Notes: generated from the sequence alone by a model not told the origin. DNA of 64,000 nucleotides from Thermoflexus sp. (GCF_034432235.1 NZ_DAOUCJ010000005.1:1-64000), one strand, 5' to 3'. Positions 40,263-49,556 are shown, counted from the first letter of the stretch. A program made the numbers and translations.

Positions 40263-41072
40263 CTACGGAGGACCAAATCCCCAGCGCCGCATGATCTCCT
40301 GGCCTTGAGGGGAGCGCAGCAGCTCCACGAAAAGACGTCCGGCCTCCGGATGAGGCGCCCCCTTCAAGAGGGCGATCGGATAGCGGGCGATCACGTTCAG
40401 CGCATCCGGGATCTCCACCACCTGCACCTTCTCCCGATAGGCCGACGTGACATCGGTGCGGTAAACGAAGGCCGCGTCCGCCTCCCCCAGGGCCACGCGG
40501 GAGAGGGCGGCTTTGACATTGGGTTCCGCGGAGGCCACGTTCCGAAGCACCCGCTCGGCGAAATCCACCCCGTAAGCCGGATCCTTAGAGGCGCGGGCCA
40601 GCACCTCCCGAGCATAGGCCCCGATAGGGACCTCCGGACCCGGCATGGCCAGACGGAGACCAGGACGCGCCAGGTCCACGAGGGCGGTGACGCGACCGGG
40701 ATTGGAGGCCGGCGTCACGATCACCAGGCGGTTGGTGGCGAAGATCCATGGGCCCTCCGCCACCCGGCCGGCCTGTTTCACTTCTTCCATGTTCTTCTCA
40801 TCGGCCGAAGCGAAAAGATCCGCGGGGGCGCCCTGCAGGATCTGGGTTCTCAGCGCAGAGGAGGCGCCGAAGTTGAACGTAACCTTCGTCCCGGGGTGCT
40901 GCTGCTGGAAAAGCGCGGCCAGTTCCTGGAAAGGATCCGTCAGGGAGGCGGCCGCGAACACGATCAGCTCCCCTTCCGGCGAGGGAGTGCCCGCCGGAGA
41001 AGGGAGGATGCCCTTCCCCGCGCATGCTCCCAGGATCCACACAACCAGCAGAGCCATTCCAGGGCGGCGCAT
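40263..41072 (-). CDS. modA: Molybdate-binding lipoprotein
   Basis: A 269-residue lipoprotein: lipobox LGAC with Cys17, spacer, then the ModA fold (ELIVFAAASLTDPFQELAALF in runs, FNFGASSALRTQILQGAPADLFASAD, DAAFVYRTDV). The Ser in AAASL and the Ser pair in GASSAL are the usual oxyanion contacts. It would bind molybdate or tungstate. ATG 41072 follows GGAGGAGGTAAAT; the regulator gene ends 2 bp upstream. Confidence 0.94.
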   Translation of the reverse strand: MRRPGMALLVVWILGACAGKGILPSPAGTPSPEGELIVFAAASLTDPFQELAALFQQQHPGTKVTFNFGASSALRTQILQGAPADLFASADEKNMEEVKQAGRVAEGPWIFATNRLVIVTPASNPGRVTALVDLARPGLRLAMPGPEVPIGAYAREVLARASKDPAYGVDFAERVLRNVASAEPNVKAALSRVALGEADAAFVYRTDVTSAYREKVQVVEIPDALNVIARYPIALLKGAPHPEAGRLFVELLRSPQGQEIMRRWGFGPP

Positions 41073-41074
41073 AT

Positions 41075-42241
41075 TTACCTCCTCCTGGAGTGTGGGGATA
41101 AGCGGCTCAGATGGGCCACCAGGGTGCCGGCAGGGCGCGGATCAAAGCCGCCGATGACCTCCAGCTCCTCCCGAAAGCGGCGGCTGCTCAACACCTCCAG
41201 AAAAGCCTCCACCTCGGGAGTCCCCAGCAGCTCCTCCGGGATGACCAGATCGTAACGGGATTCCGCCAGGGGAAGGAACGCCAGGCCAAAGGCGCGGGCG
41301 ACCGGAAGCACCCCAGGCCCGGCGTCGGCCAGGCGGGCGGCCAGGGCCGCGGCCACCGTTAGATGATCCCGGGCCTGCCATCGCAACCCGGGGAGGGCGG
41401 AGGCCGGGATGCCTTCCCGGCGAAGCTGCCACACCAGCACCCGCTGGCTGCCCGCGCCTCCTTCCCGCCCGATGATCCGCAGGTCCGGCCGGGTCAGATC
41501 CTGTAGACGCCGGATCCGCCCAGGGTTTCCCGGAGGCAGCATCACCCCTTCGACCCAGCGGGCCATCGCGAAAACCGCCACCGGACGCCCGGCCAGCGCC
41601 CGACGGACCGCTGGGAGATTGTCCTCCCCGCGCACCGGATCCCAGAGATGGGTGCCGGCGATGTGGAGCTCCCCCCGGGCCAGGGCCTGCAAGGCAGACC
41701 GGCTGTTCATCGGGATCCAGCGCACTCGATACTCCGGGAAACACGCTTCCAGGTGGGCGGCCAGCAGGGCCAGGGCCGGATTGCATCCCCCAATGAGCAG
41801 CGTCCGTTCCAACATCGAGGAGGAGATCGGGAGGGCGATCCGAACCTGGCCGGGTCGCCCGCCTTCCACCACCCGGCCATCCGCCGCGATATGGAAACCC
41901 CACATCTCGTGCAACGGCCAGGCGATCCAGCGCCCGCCCACCCGGCCGAGGCACACCCGAAGCGCGCCCGGTTGGATCAGACCTGCCCGGAGAGGCCACT
42001 CTGCTTCCAGCAACGGAGGGGGAGCCCGGACAGGGAACAGATCTTCCACACGGCAGGAGAGAACCTGCGCCAAACGAAGCGCCACCGCCACATTGGGGAG
42101 ATACCGGCCCGCCTCGATGGCGCTGAGGGCCTGCCGGCTTAACCCTGACCGTCGGGCCAGCTCGGCCTGGCTCAACCCGCGCTGCTGCCGGATCTCCCGC
42201 ACCCGGCTCTCCCATCCCTCCAGCTCCACCCGTCGTCCCAT
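41075..42241 (-). CDS. XRE-type regulator fused to a periplasmic-binding-like domain
   Basis: A 388-residue protein. An XRE helix-turn-helix (about 12-63: REIRQQRGLSQAELARRSGLSRQALSAIEAGRYLPN in runs) is followed by a type-2 substrate-binding fold (about 120-370: ERTLLIGGCNPALALLAAHLE, LHIAGTHLWDP, IIGREGGAGSQRVLVWQL) without a signal peptide, so the domain works inside the cell as a ligand sensor. Together with modA-modB it probably senses molybdate or tungstate and controls its own operon. ATG 42241 is chosen because the -10 box of the promoter covers the upstream ATG at 42280. Confidence 0.88.
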   Translation of the reverse strand: MGRRVELEGWESRVREIRQQRGLSQAELARRSGLSRQALSAIEAGRYLPNVAVALRLAQVLSCRVEDLFPVRAPPPLLEAEWPLRAGLIQPGALRVCLGRVGGRWIAWPLHEMWGFHIAADGRVVEGGRPGQVRIALPISSSMLERTLLIGGCNPALALLAAHLEACFPEYRVRWIPMNSRSALQALARGELHIAGTHLWDPVRGEDNLPAVRRALAGRPVAVFAMARWVEGVMLPPGNPGRIRRLQDLTRPDLRIIGREGGAGSQRVLVWQLRREGIPASALPGLRWQARDHLTVAAALAARLADAGPGVLPVARAFGLAFLPLAESRYDLVIPEELLGTPEVEAFLEVLSSRRFREELEVIGGFDPRPAGTLVAHLSRLSPHSRRR

Positions 42242-42278
42242 CGCCTCCCCCACCGGAACGAACCACGAATTCAGCGAC

Positions 42279-42307
42279 ATTGTATATGATTTGCGACATA
42301 AGATCAA
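42279..42307 (-). promoter_or_regulatory. Promoter and possible operator of the mod operon
   Basis: Minus strand: -35 TTGATC (42307-42302), 17-nt spacer, -10 TACAAT (42284-42279). Two direct copies of GCGACAT on the plus strand (42274-42280, 42293-42299), 19 bp apart, and the imperfect dyad ATATGAT...ATATCAT overlap the promoter and may be the binding site of the regulator it drives. Confidence 0.65.
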
Positions 42308-42494
42308 ATATCATTAACAAGAGGCGGGGATGGGTGGAGAGCACATCAGCCCGGCCCTCTCGCCCTGAGATCCTTCTTCGCTGCGATGGATGAGCGGCAG
42401 ATGGATTACAATAAGGGGTTGGCCCCGGAAGGCTGGGAGGAACGGTGGGACAGCCCTCCGGGGGCGGATTGGAATCTGCAACGGGAGGAACACG

Positions 42495-43565
42495 GTGAAG
42501 TCCGTGGCGTCGACCGCTTCCCGCCCGGCTTCCGGCGGGCGGTATTATCGGCTCTTCATCGCCGTCCTGCTGGCCTCCACGCTGCTTTCCACCTGGCTAG
42601 GGATCGCGGTGGTGATGGCCGCGCGCGCCCAGCGCTGGCGGGCGATGGCCGGCGGGGGAGGATCTGGAGGTGGTCCCCTGGGCCTGCCGCCCATCTCGGA
42701 GGTGGGGCGGATGCTCAACCCGATCGAGTGGCTCAACCCGGCGCCCGCATGGCCCGTCCCCGGCCGGCTGAATCTCCTGGTGCTGGGGGTGGATCGCCGG
42801 CCCGATGAGCAGGACATCCCGGTCCGTTCCGACGGGATCATGCTCATCGGCCTGGATCCCATCAGCAACACGATCTCGGTGCTCTCCATCCCCCGGGATC
42901 TCTACGTGCCCATCCCGGGGTTGGAGGAGCGCGGGATCTCCCAGAGCCGGATCAACACGGCGTGCTTCTACGGCGACTATTACCATCTCGGCGGATGCGG
43001 GGAGCTGGCCAAGCGGACAGTGGCCTACAACTTCGGCGTCCCGGTGCACCGCTATATCATCCTGGATTTCAACGGCTTCAAGCGGATCATCGACCTGGTG
43101 GGCGGGATCGATGTGGACGTCCCCCGCACCATCGTGGACAACGCCTACCCCACCGATGACTACCGCACGGAGCGCCTGGTGATCCCGGCCGGGCGTCTCC
43201 ATATGGATGGGGAGCTGGCGTTAAAGTATGTGCGGACCCGGCATGCGGACAGCGATTTCGGGCGGCTGAAGCGACAGCAACAGGTGCTGATGGCCCTGCG
43301 AGCGAAGGTCCTCTCCCTTCAGGCCCTGCCCCAGATCCCGGAGATCCTCCGGACCCTGGGGGACTCGGTGCAAACGGATCTCACCCTCCCGGAGATGCTG
43401 GCCATCGCCCAGTTCGCTCGCGGGGTGCCGGAGGAGCGCATCCGCCTGCTTGCCGTGGAGCCCTCCATGGTCCGCCCCTGGCAGACCCCCAATGGGGCCG
43501 CCGTTCTGATCCCCAACCGGCAAGCGCTGGCGACGCTGATCGAGGCGTTTAACTGGGAACGATAA
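42495..43565 (+). CDS. LytR-CpsA-Psr (LCP) family protein
   Basis: A 356-residue membrane-anchored enzyme that attaches polymers to the cell envelope. One helix at about 18-42, then the LCP domain with VLGVDRRPDE, RSDGIMLIGLDP, VLSIPRDLYVPIPG (acidic and Arg residues that bind the pyrophosphate lipid) and KYVRTRHADSDFGRLKRQQQVL. GTG 42495 is the start: GGGAGG lies 6 nt before it. It is followed at 45 bp by an ECF sigma gene. Confidence 0.9.
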   Translation: MKSVASTASRPASGGRYYRLFIAVLLASTLLSTWLGIAVVMAARAQRWRAMAGGGGSGGGPLGLPPISEVGRMLNPIEWLNPAPAWPVPGRLNLLVLGVDRRPDEQDIPVRSDGIMLIGLDPISNTISVLSIPRDLYVPIPGLEERGISQSRINTACFYGDYYHLGGCGELAKRTVAYNFGVPVHRYIILDFNGFKRIIDLVGGIDVDVPRTIVDNAYPTDDYRTERLVIPAGRLHMDGELALKYVRTRHADSDFGRLKRQQQVLMALRAKVLSLQALPQIPEILRTLGDSVQTDLTLPEMLAIAQFARGVPEERIRLLAVEPSMVRPWQTPNGAAVLIPNRQALATLIEAFNWER

Positions 43566-43610
43566 CGCGCCCGGACCGGCAACGGTTCAAACTCGGGAGA
43601 GGTATACGTC

Positions 43611-44225
43611 ATGCCGATAGCCCGGCGGATGAAGGGAGAGCTCTCGGAAGCGGATCTGCTCGACGCGTTGCGGCGGGGAGACCGTCAGGCGTTCGCAGCG
43701 GCGATCGATCGGTGCGGAGACGTGATCTATCACGTCGCGTACCGGCTGCTGGGCAGCCGGGAGGAAGCGGAGGATGTCCTTCAGGAGACGTTCCTCCAGG
43801 CTTTCCAGCATCTCAAGGACTTCCGCGGGGAAGCCCGGCTGTGCACCTGGCTCTACCGGATCGCCTATAACCTGGCCCTGATGCGACTGCGCCGGAAGGA
43901 GCCCGAAACGATCTCCATCGATCAGCCTATCCTCCTGGAGGACGATGAGGAAATCCCCCGGGAGCTCTTTGACTGGTGCTGCCTGCCCGAGGAGGAGCTG
44001 CTCCGCGCGGAGCTCCGATCCGTGCTGGATGAAGCCATCCACAGCCTGCCGGCGAGCCTGCGGACCGTGTTTCTGCTGCGAGATGTGGAGGGCCTGTCGA
44101 CCGAAGAGGTAGCTCAGATCTTGGGGATTTCCACTGATGCGGTGAAGGCCCGCCTGCACCGCGCCCGCCTGCAGCTGCGCGAACGGCTTTCGCGATATTT
44201 CGCCGAAGAGTTAACAGGGAGGTAA
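43611..44225 (+). CDS. ECF-type RNA polymerase sigma factor
   Basis: A 204-residue sigma factor. Region 2: VIYHVAYRLLGSREEAEDVLQETFLQAFQHL (runs) and WLYRIAYNLALMRLRR; region 4: LPASLRTVFLLRDVEGLSTEEVAQILGISTDAVKARLHRARLQLR (runs) with a helix-turn-helix. The pair with the zinc-finger anti-sigma gene 6 bp downstream is typical. The LCP gene upstream suggests control of envelope functions. Confidence 0.93.
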   Translation: MPIARRMKGELSEADLLDALRRGDRQAFAAAIDRCGDVIYHVAYRLLGSREEAEDVLQETFLQAFQHLKDFRGEARLCTWLYRIAYNLALMRLRRKEPETISIDQPILLEDDEEIPRELFDWCCLPEEELLRAELRSVLDEAIHSLPASLRTVFLLRDVEGLSTEEVAQILGISTDAVKARLHRARLQLRERLSRYFAEELTGR

Positions 44226-44231
44226 CCCGGG

Positions 44232-44528
44232 ATGCCCCTATCGAAACGCTGCGAGGAATGGCTGGGCCAGATCTACCTCTACCTGGACGGGGAGCTTGCC
44301 GAGCATCTCTGCCGGGAGCTGGAGCAACACCTGAGGGAATGCCCGGATTGCCATGTGGTTTTCAACACGACGCAGCGAACTATCGAGCTCTACCGTCGGT
44401 ATGGTCGGATCCCGATGCCGGGGGAAGCCCGGGAGCGCCTGTTCCGAACGCTGGGGCTGGAGGACCTGCTTCGGCAGGCATCCGGATCCGGGGGATCGGA
44501 ACGCGGTGTTAACGAAATGTTCACATAG
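44232..44528 (+). CDS. Anti-sigma factor with zinc finger (ZAS)
   Basis: A 98-residue protein with the ZAS motif H-x3-C-x2-C in EQHLRECPDCHVV (about residues 36-48), preceded by CEEWLGQIYLYLDGEL. No membrane segment follows, so it is a soluble anti-sigma factor, probably holding the sigma encoded just upstream and sensing redox or metal state through its zinc site. AGGGAGGTAACCCGGG precedes ATG. Confidence 0.88.
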   Translation: MPLSKRCEEWLGQIYLYLDGELAEHLCRELEQHLRECPDCHVVFNTTQRTIELYRRYGRIPMPGEARERLFRTLGLEDLLRQASGSGGSERGVNEMFT

Positions 44529-44819
44529 CTCGCTTAAACTATAAGGTGGCTGCGCCCATCGACGAATCCCGGGCCGGCCAGGGGGGTGAGAGCGATGCGG
44601 CGGCTGGATCTCTGGCGCACGCAGGCGGAGGCGCGGATCCCGCACCTCCTCGCGGGCCCGGAGGGCCTCCAGCTCGTCGCGCGCCCGCTCGACCTCCTGG
44701 CCCGGTGGGGGGAGGTGATCCGCGCCCCGCCCCTCCGGCATGAAACGGAACCCGAACGGCTGTCTTCCAGAGGCGCCTGGAACGCGCTGAGTTCCACAAA
44801 AAATACAGCGAGGCCGCGG
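44529..44819. other. 291-bp stretch without an assignable gene
   Basis: Several overlapping open frames exist on both strands, including one in frame with tkt from an ATG at 44595, but none gives recognisable sequence and codon composition looks like GC-driven noise. It may be leader for tkt. No hairpin terminator is obvious after the anti-sigma gene. Confidence 0.4.
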
Positions 44820-46847
44820 ATGATCATCTCGGAAGGAACATCGAGGCTTCCTACCCTGAACCCCGAATTGGATCAGCTGTGCGTGAACGCCATCCGCGCC
44901 CTGGTCATGGACGCGGTGGAGCAGGCCCGCTCAGGCCATCCCGGGATGCCCATGGGGATGGCCGACGCAGCCTATGTGCTATGGCGTTACGTGATGCGCC
45001 ACAATCCCCGCAATCCCCTCTGGCCTAACCGGGATCGCCTGGTTCTCTCCGCCGGGCACGGCTCGATGCTGCTTTACGCCCTCCTTCATCTTTCCGGCTA
45101 CGATATGCCGATGGAAGAGATCCAGCGGTTCCGCCAGTGGGGCAGCGCCACACCCGGTCACCCCGAATATGATCCCCACCGAGGAGTGGAGACCACCACC
45201 GGGCCGCTGGGCCAGGGGTTTGCCAACGCTGTCGGGATGGCTCTGGCGGCCCGTCTCCTGGCCGAACGCTTCAACCGTCCAGGGTTTCCTATCGTAGATC
45301 ACTTCGTCTATGTCATCGCCTCCGATGGCGATCTGATGGAGGGCATCTCCCACGAAGCCGCCTCCCTGGCCGGCCACTGGGGGTTGGGGCGGCTGATCGT
45401 CCTCTACGACGACAACGACGTCTCCATCGATGGCCCCACCGACCTTGCCTTTACCGAGGATGTGGCCGGTCGCTTTCGGGCCTACGGCTGGCACGTGCTG
45501 GACCTCGATGGCCATGACCGCGCGGCGGTGGCCCAGGCCCTGGCGGAGGCCCAGCAGGTGGAGGACCGGCCCTCCCTGCTGATCTGCCACACCCATATCG
45601 CTTATGGAAGCCCGAATAAGCAGGATCGGGCGGAAGCGCACGGCGCGCCCCTGGGAGCCGATGAGGTGCGCCGCACCAAAGAGCGCATGGGATGGCCCGT
45701 GGAGCCCCCCTTCTACGTCCCGGAAGCCGTTTACGCCCATATGCGGAGGCTTATGGAAGAGGGGGCACAATGGGAGGCGGAGTGGCGGGCCCGATGGGAG
45801 GGATATGCCGCCGCCTACCCGGAGCTTGCCGCGGAATGGGAGCGCTGGTGGCGGGGGGAACTGCCCGAGGGCTGGGAGGAGGCGATCCCCACCTTCCCGC
45901 CTTCCTCTGACGGGATGGCCACCCGCGCGGCCTCCGGGAAGGTGCTGAACGCCCTGGCGAAGGTCATCCCGAACCTGGTAGGAGGCAGCGCGGATCTCAT
46001 GGAATCCACTCAGACTTACCTGCATGGGTTCCCGGCCATCGGCCGCGGACGCTTTGACGGCCGGAACATCCACTTCGGCGTGCGGGAGCACGCCATGGGC
46101 GGCATCCTCAACGGGATGAGCCTGTATGGCCCCTTCCGGGTTTACGGCGGCACCTTCCTGGTGTTCAGCGACTATATGCGGCCGAGCATCCGCCTGGCGG
46201 CGATGATGGGCCAACCGGTCATCTATATCTTCACCCATGACAGCATCGCCATAGGGGAAGATGGGCCCACCCATCAGCCGGTGGAACACCTGACCGCCCT
46301 GCGGGCCATCCCGAACCTCTGGGTGATCCGGCCGGCCGACGCCAACGAGGTGGCCGAGGCCTGGAAGGTCGCTCTGCGCCGGCGTGACGGACCCATCGCC
46401 CTGATCCTGACCCGGCAGAAAGTCCCGATCTTCGATCGCCGTGGGCTGGCCCCGGCTTCCGAGCTGGCGCGAGGCGCCTATGTGCTGGCCGAGGCCCGGG
46501 ATGGGAAGCCCGATCTAATCCTGATCGCCACCGGCTCGGAGGTGGCCCTGGCCATCGCGGCGCGGGAGCAACTGGAGGCTCAGGGGATTCGGACCCGGGT
46601 GGTCAGCATGCCCTCGTGGGAACTCTTCGAGGCCCAGCCCGAGGACTACCGGCGCGCCGTGCTCCCACCGGGAGTTCCCCGTCTGGCCATCGAGGCGGGG
46701 GTCCCGTGGGGATGGTATCGCTATGCGGACGCCGTGATCGGGCTGGAGCGCTTCGGCGCCTCCGCGCCCTACCCGGAGGTTTATCAGCGCCTCGGCTTCA
46801 CAGTGGAACGGATCGTCGAAGAGGCGGGACGTTTGATCGGGCGATAG
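44820..46847 (+). CDS. tkt: Transketolase
   Basis: A 675-residue thiamine diphosphate enzyme of the pentose phosphate pathway. N-terminal SGHPGMPMGMAD, GPLGQGFANAVGMALA, the ThDP motif ASDGDLMEGISHEAASLAGH (runs), HTHIAYGSPNKQD; pyrimidine domain GVREHAMGGILNGMSLYG, THDSIAIGEDGPTHQPVEHL (runs); and the C-terminal third domain. All in order, full length. ATG 44820 is the family start; the ribosome site (GAGGCCGCGG) is weak. Confidence 0.95.
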   Translation: MIISEGTSRLPTLNPELDQLCVNAIRALVMDAVEQARSGHPGMPMGMADAAYVLWRYVMRHNPRNPLWPNRDRLVLSAGHGSMLLYALLHLSGYDMPMEEIQRFRQWGSATPGHPEYDPHRGVETTTGPLGQGFANAVGMALAARLLAERFNRPGFPIVDHFVYVIASDGDLMEGISHEAASLAGHWGLGRLIVLYDDNDVSIDGPTDLAFTEDVAGRFRAYGWHVLDLDGHDRAAVAQALAEAQQVEDRPSLLICHTHIAYGSPNKQDRAEAHGAPLGADEVRRTKERMGWPVEPPFYVPEAVYAHMRRLMEEGAQWEAEWRARWEGYAAAYPELAAEWERWWRGELPEGWEEAIPTFPPSSDGMATRAASGKVLNALAKVIPNLVGGSADLMESTQTYLHGFPAIGRGRFDGRNIHFGVREHAMGGILNGMSLYGPFRVYGGTFLVFSDYMRPSIRLAAMMGQPVIYIFTHDSIAIGEDGPTHQPVEHLTALRAIPNLWVIRPADANEVAEAWKVALRRRDGPIALILTRQKVPIFDRRGLAPASELARGAYVLAEARDGKPDLILIATGSEVALAIAAREQLEAQGIRTRVVSMPSWELFEAQPEDYRRAVLPPGVPRLAIEAGVPWGWYRYADAVIGLERFGASAPYPEVYQRLGFTVERIVEEAGRLIGR

Positions 46848-46952
46848 AGGAACGCCCCCCCCTCCGGGATCCCATCTCTGGAAAGGGGCGGACAAGGGGG
46901 ACCGTCCTTTGAAGCCCTCGATGGGAGAGCAGCGGCCTCATGCCCTGCCTTC

Positions 46953-48254
46953 TCACTCGATCGCCGGCGCCGGGACCTCCTCCAGGAACAGCTCATCGGA
47001 ATCCTCGTCGTAGGCGAAGAGCTCCGCGTAGCGGCCCCAGTGAATGGCGATCTCCAGCTGCCGCTCCGCTTCCTCCGGAGTGAAATCCAGCTGGAGCTGC
47101 TCGCGGAAGTAATCCGCGCTCACCCGGCCATCATCATCCGAATGGAGGGTTTCATAGATCCAGCGGATGATCGGAAGGCGAAGGATGCGCCCGGCCACGA
47201 TCTCCTTACGGGCCAGGATGCTGGCTTCGGCGAAGGCTTCCCCCAGGGGCGTGAGGATAATGTCGCCCTCCGCCACCTTCACGAACCCCAGCAGCTCAGC
47301 CGCTTCCACGATCGTCAGCAGATCATCCAGCTCGTAACGCAGCTCCTCCGCCAGGCGGTAGAGATCCGCCCATCCCCCTTCCTCCAGGAGCTTCTCGGTC
47401 AACCCCGCCACCGCATTGATGCGCGCCTCCGGCATCCGATACGCCCGGCCTGGCTCCCCTGGTCGCTTCCCGGGCACCTGTTCCTCCGTCTGCCCGGCGA
47501 TCATTGCGTACACCCGATCGACCATAGACTGAAAGTACCCATCCTTGCGACGACGAGGGTGGGGCAGCCGAACCTCCAGCTCGGCGATCACCCGGCCGGG
47601 GTCTTTATCCATCAGGATGAGGCGGTCGGCCATCCAGACTGCTTCCTCGATGTTGTGGGTGACCAGGAGGATGGCCTGGATCGGCAGACGTTTGGAGAGC
47701 CAGAGTTCCATGAGCTCGCCCCGCAGGGCTTCTGCGGACAGCACATCCAAGGCGGAGAACGGCTCATCCATGCACAACAGCTCCGGCTCGGCCGCCAGGG
47801 CCCGGGCGAAGCCCACCTTCTGGCGCATCCCACCGGAGAGCTCCCGGGGATAGGCATGCTCGAAGCCATCCAGGCCCACCAGGTCGATCAGCTGAAGGGC
47901 CCGCTCCCGACGCTGCGCCGGAGGCACCCCGCGGGCCTTCAGGGCCAGCTCCACATTGCCCAGAACCGTCAGCCAGGGATAGAGGGCAAAGGTCTGGAAC
48001 ACAATGGTCGCATAGGGATTGACTCCCCGCAGCGGCTGTCCCCGGTAGCGGATCTCCCCCTCGCTGGGCTGGGCCAGGCCCGTGATCATCCGCAGCAGGG
48101 TGGATTTCCCACATCCAGAGGGGCCCAACAGGGCCACAAACTCGCCCGGGCGGATCTCAAACGAAACCCGCTCCACCGCCACGACCTGTCGCGGCGGCCG
48201 CCCGTAGATCTTGGAGACGTTGCGCACTTCCACCAGCGGCCCGGTCCAGCCCAT
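46953..48254 (-). CDS. ABC transporter ATPase (NrtD/SsuB type) with C-terminal AAA-associated domain
   Basis: A 433-residue protein. The ATPase half (1-240) has Walker A GPSGCGKST, Q-loop FQTFALYPWL, signature LSGGMRQ and Walker B LLCMDEPFSALD. The C-terminal half (about 285-430; GLTEKLLEEGGWADLYRLAEEL, IILTPLGEAFAEASILARKE in runs) is the AAA-associated domain found on nitrate, sulfonate or taurine importer ATPases. No permease or binding protein gene lies beside it in the window, so the substrate is open. Confidence 0.9.
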   Translation of the reverse strand: MGWTGPLVEVRNVSKIYGRPPRQVVAVERVSFEIRPGEFVALLGPSGCGKSTLLRMITGLAQPSEGEIRYRGQPLRGVNPYATIVFQTFALYPWLTVLGNVELALKARGVPPAQRRERALQLIDLVGLDGFEHAYPRELSGGMRQKVGFARALAAEPELLCMDEPFSALDVLSAEALRGELMELWLSKRLPIQAILLVTHNIEEAVWMADRLILMDKDPGRVIAELEVRLPHPRRRKDGYFQSMVDRVYAMIAGQTEEQVPGKRPGEPGRAYRMPEARINAVAGLTEKLLEEGGWADLYRLAEELRYELDDLLTIVEAAELLGFVKVAEGDIILTPLGEAFAEASILARKEIVAGRILRLPIIRWIYETLHSDDDGRVSADYFREQLQLDFTPEEAERQLEIAIHWGRYAELFAYDEDSDELFLEEVPAPAIE

Positions 48255-48436
48255 CGAAGACCTCCTGCCGGATTTTCCATCCCCTCGCCCTCCAGAACGG
48301 CAAAGCCCAGGAGGTGAACCCCCTCCTTCATTTTAAACCCACCCGCCCGTGCCCTTCCGGATGGCGAACGCAGGAAAGAACGGAAGTCCAACACGCTATC
48401 CGATGGAGGGACTCCGGGGTTAGGGGCCACCTATCC

Positions 48437-48465
48437 TTGCCAGGAAAATCCGAGGGAGATATAAT
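48437..48465 (+). promoter_or_regulatory. Promoter of tRNA-Pro
   Basis: -35 TTGCCA at 48437-48442, 17-nt spacer, -10 TATAAT at 48460-48465, 11 nt before the mature tRNA end. Confidence 0.85.
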
Positions 48466-48476
48466 CTGCATCGGGA

Positions 48477-48551
48477 CGGGGCGTGGCGCAGCCAGGTTAG
48501 CGCGCGTGGATCGGGACCACGAGGTCGGCGGTTCAAATCCGCCCGCCCCGA
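48477..48551 (+). tRNA. tRNA-Pro (anticodon CGG)
   Basis: Acceptor CGGGGCG (48477-48483) pairs with CGCCCCG (48544-48550), discriminator A48551. Anticodon stem CGTGG/CCACG encloses ATCGGGA, giving anticodon CGG. T arm has GGTTCAAATCC. The next bases are CA, so CCA is not fully encoded. Confidence 0.95.
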
Positions 48552-48555
48552 CAGC

Positions 48556-48596
48556 GCCGGCGGAAGGAGCGCTTTCCTTCCGCCGGCTTTTGTTTT
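48556..48596 (+). terminator. Terminator of tRNA-Pro
   Basis: A perfect 12-bp stem, GCCGGCGGAAGG (48556-48567) with 48576-48587, followed by TTTTGTTTT. Confidence 0.92.
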
Positions 48597-48675
48597 CATG
48601 GCTTACGCCCCTGGATTCCAGGAAGACCCGCGGGCCTTCCCCCGATGGCTCCCTCTTTAGCCCCTTTTGTGGAAT

Positions 48676-48960
48676 TCACCGACCCGTCTTCCCACGGCGC
48701 TCCAGCGCGCGCAGCGCCAGCCACGCGCCCACCAGCACGCCGAAAGCCAGATAGAGCCACGGGCTTTCTAAAAACGGCAGCCGGCTCGCTGGGGTCCCGG
48801 AGGCGGCCGGGGAAGGCGCGCCCACTGCCGGAATGAACACCTGATAGGGAGAGGGAACCGGAGTGGGGGGAGGCGAGGCCGCCGCCTCTAACCCGCTAAC
48901 CATCCGGAAGATCAGATCGTCGAGCAACACGCTGCGTTCTCCCGGGGAAATCAACGCCAT
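48676..48960 (-). CDS. Small single-pass membrane protein
   Basis: A 94-residue protein: a short N-terminal part, a Pro/Ser/Ala-rich stretch (about 28-60), and one C-terminal membrane helix WLYLAFGVLVGAWLALRAL followed by basic residues. Function unknown. It overlaps the end of the PRC-barrel gene by 10 bp and is probably translated with it. Confidence 0.55.
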   Translation of the reverse strand: MALISPGERSVLLDDLIFRMVSGLEAAASPPPTPVPSPYQVFIPAVGAPSPAASGTPASRLPFLESPWLYLAFGVLVGAWLALRALERRGKTGR

Positions 48961-49202
48961 ACAAAGCGAGGCAGGCGCTCGATCTCTTCGCGGCGAACCC
49001 GCAGGCGGATCCCATCGCCATCCACGCCCTCCATATAGGCGATCGGGATGCTGATCTCCTGATAAAGGATCACCGGCTCCCGCCAGACCAGATGGGTGGG
49101 ACGCCCGGTTTCCGGATCCACCAGCACCTCGGCCACGGTGCCGAGCACGCCATCCGGACAGATCAGCGATTTCCCGGCGAGCTCATGAGCGGCTTCGGTC
49201 AT
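48951..49202 (-). CDS. PRC-barrel-like / DUF2171-type small protein
   Basis: An 83-residue protein. GKSLICPDGVLGTVAEVLVDPETGRPTHLVWRE (runs) is the usual PRC-barrel hallmark of a short beta barrel, and the end EISIPIAYMEGVDGDGIRLRVRREEIERLP supports this. ATG 49202 follows GGGAGGTTCAGGC. It overlaps the next small membrane gene. A candidate operator lies at 49374-49420 upstream. Confidence 0.72.
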   Translation of the reverse strand: MTEAAHELAGKSLICPDGVLGTVAEVLVDPETGRPTHLVWREPVILYQEISIPIAYMEGVDGDGIRLRVRREEIERLPRFVWR

Positions 49203-49373
49203 GCCTGAACCTCCCGGCTTCGCTGTTCGCCCGCAGGGAAGCAGCGGGCCACCACCCACCCCCTCGCCGCCTCCCATCTCGGGCAATCGCATGTTAACGC
49301 CGCTCCAGGCCCGCCTTCGTGGCCGTTCGGTGAAGGTCCCGTGAGGCTTTCGTGAACGATCCTCCCCCAGTTA

Positions 49374-49420
49374 CCCCTATATGTAGGGGATCATAAATTA
49401 TAATCCTCCACATATAGGGG
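49374..49420. promoter_or_regulatory. Inverted-repeat operator-like site with TATAAT core
   Basis: CCCCTATATGT (49374-49384) and ACATATAGGGG (49410-49420) are perfect 11-bp inverted arms. The 25-bp AT-rich centre contains TATAAT on both strands. The rest of 49203-49556 holds no convincing gene. Confidence 0.6.
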
Positions 49421-49556
49421 GTTCGGCGACCTGGAACCATGAAGGCGAGCGAGGCGACCCAAAGGTGGCCATACCCGCCTCTGGAGATCCCCCGCCGTGG
49501 CCTGAACAGATCCTGGAGAGGAGCGTGGCGTCTGGAGATCGAGGGATCCCTCAACG

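Noticed and set aside
44595..44819. N-terminal extension of transketolase or a separate small gene
   Set aside because: No resemblance to transketolase N-termini; the family start is ATG 44820.
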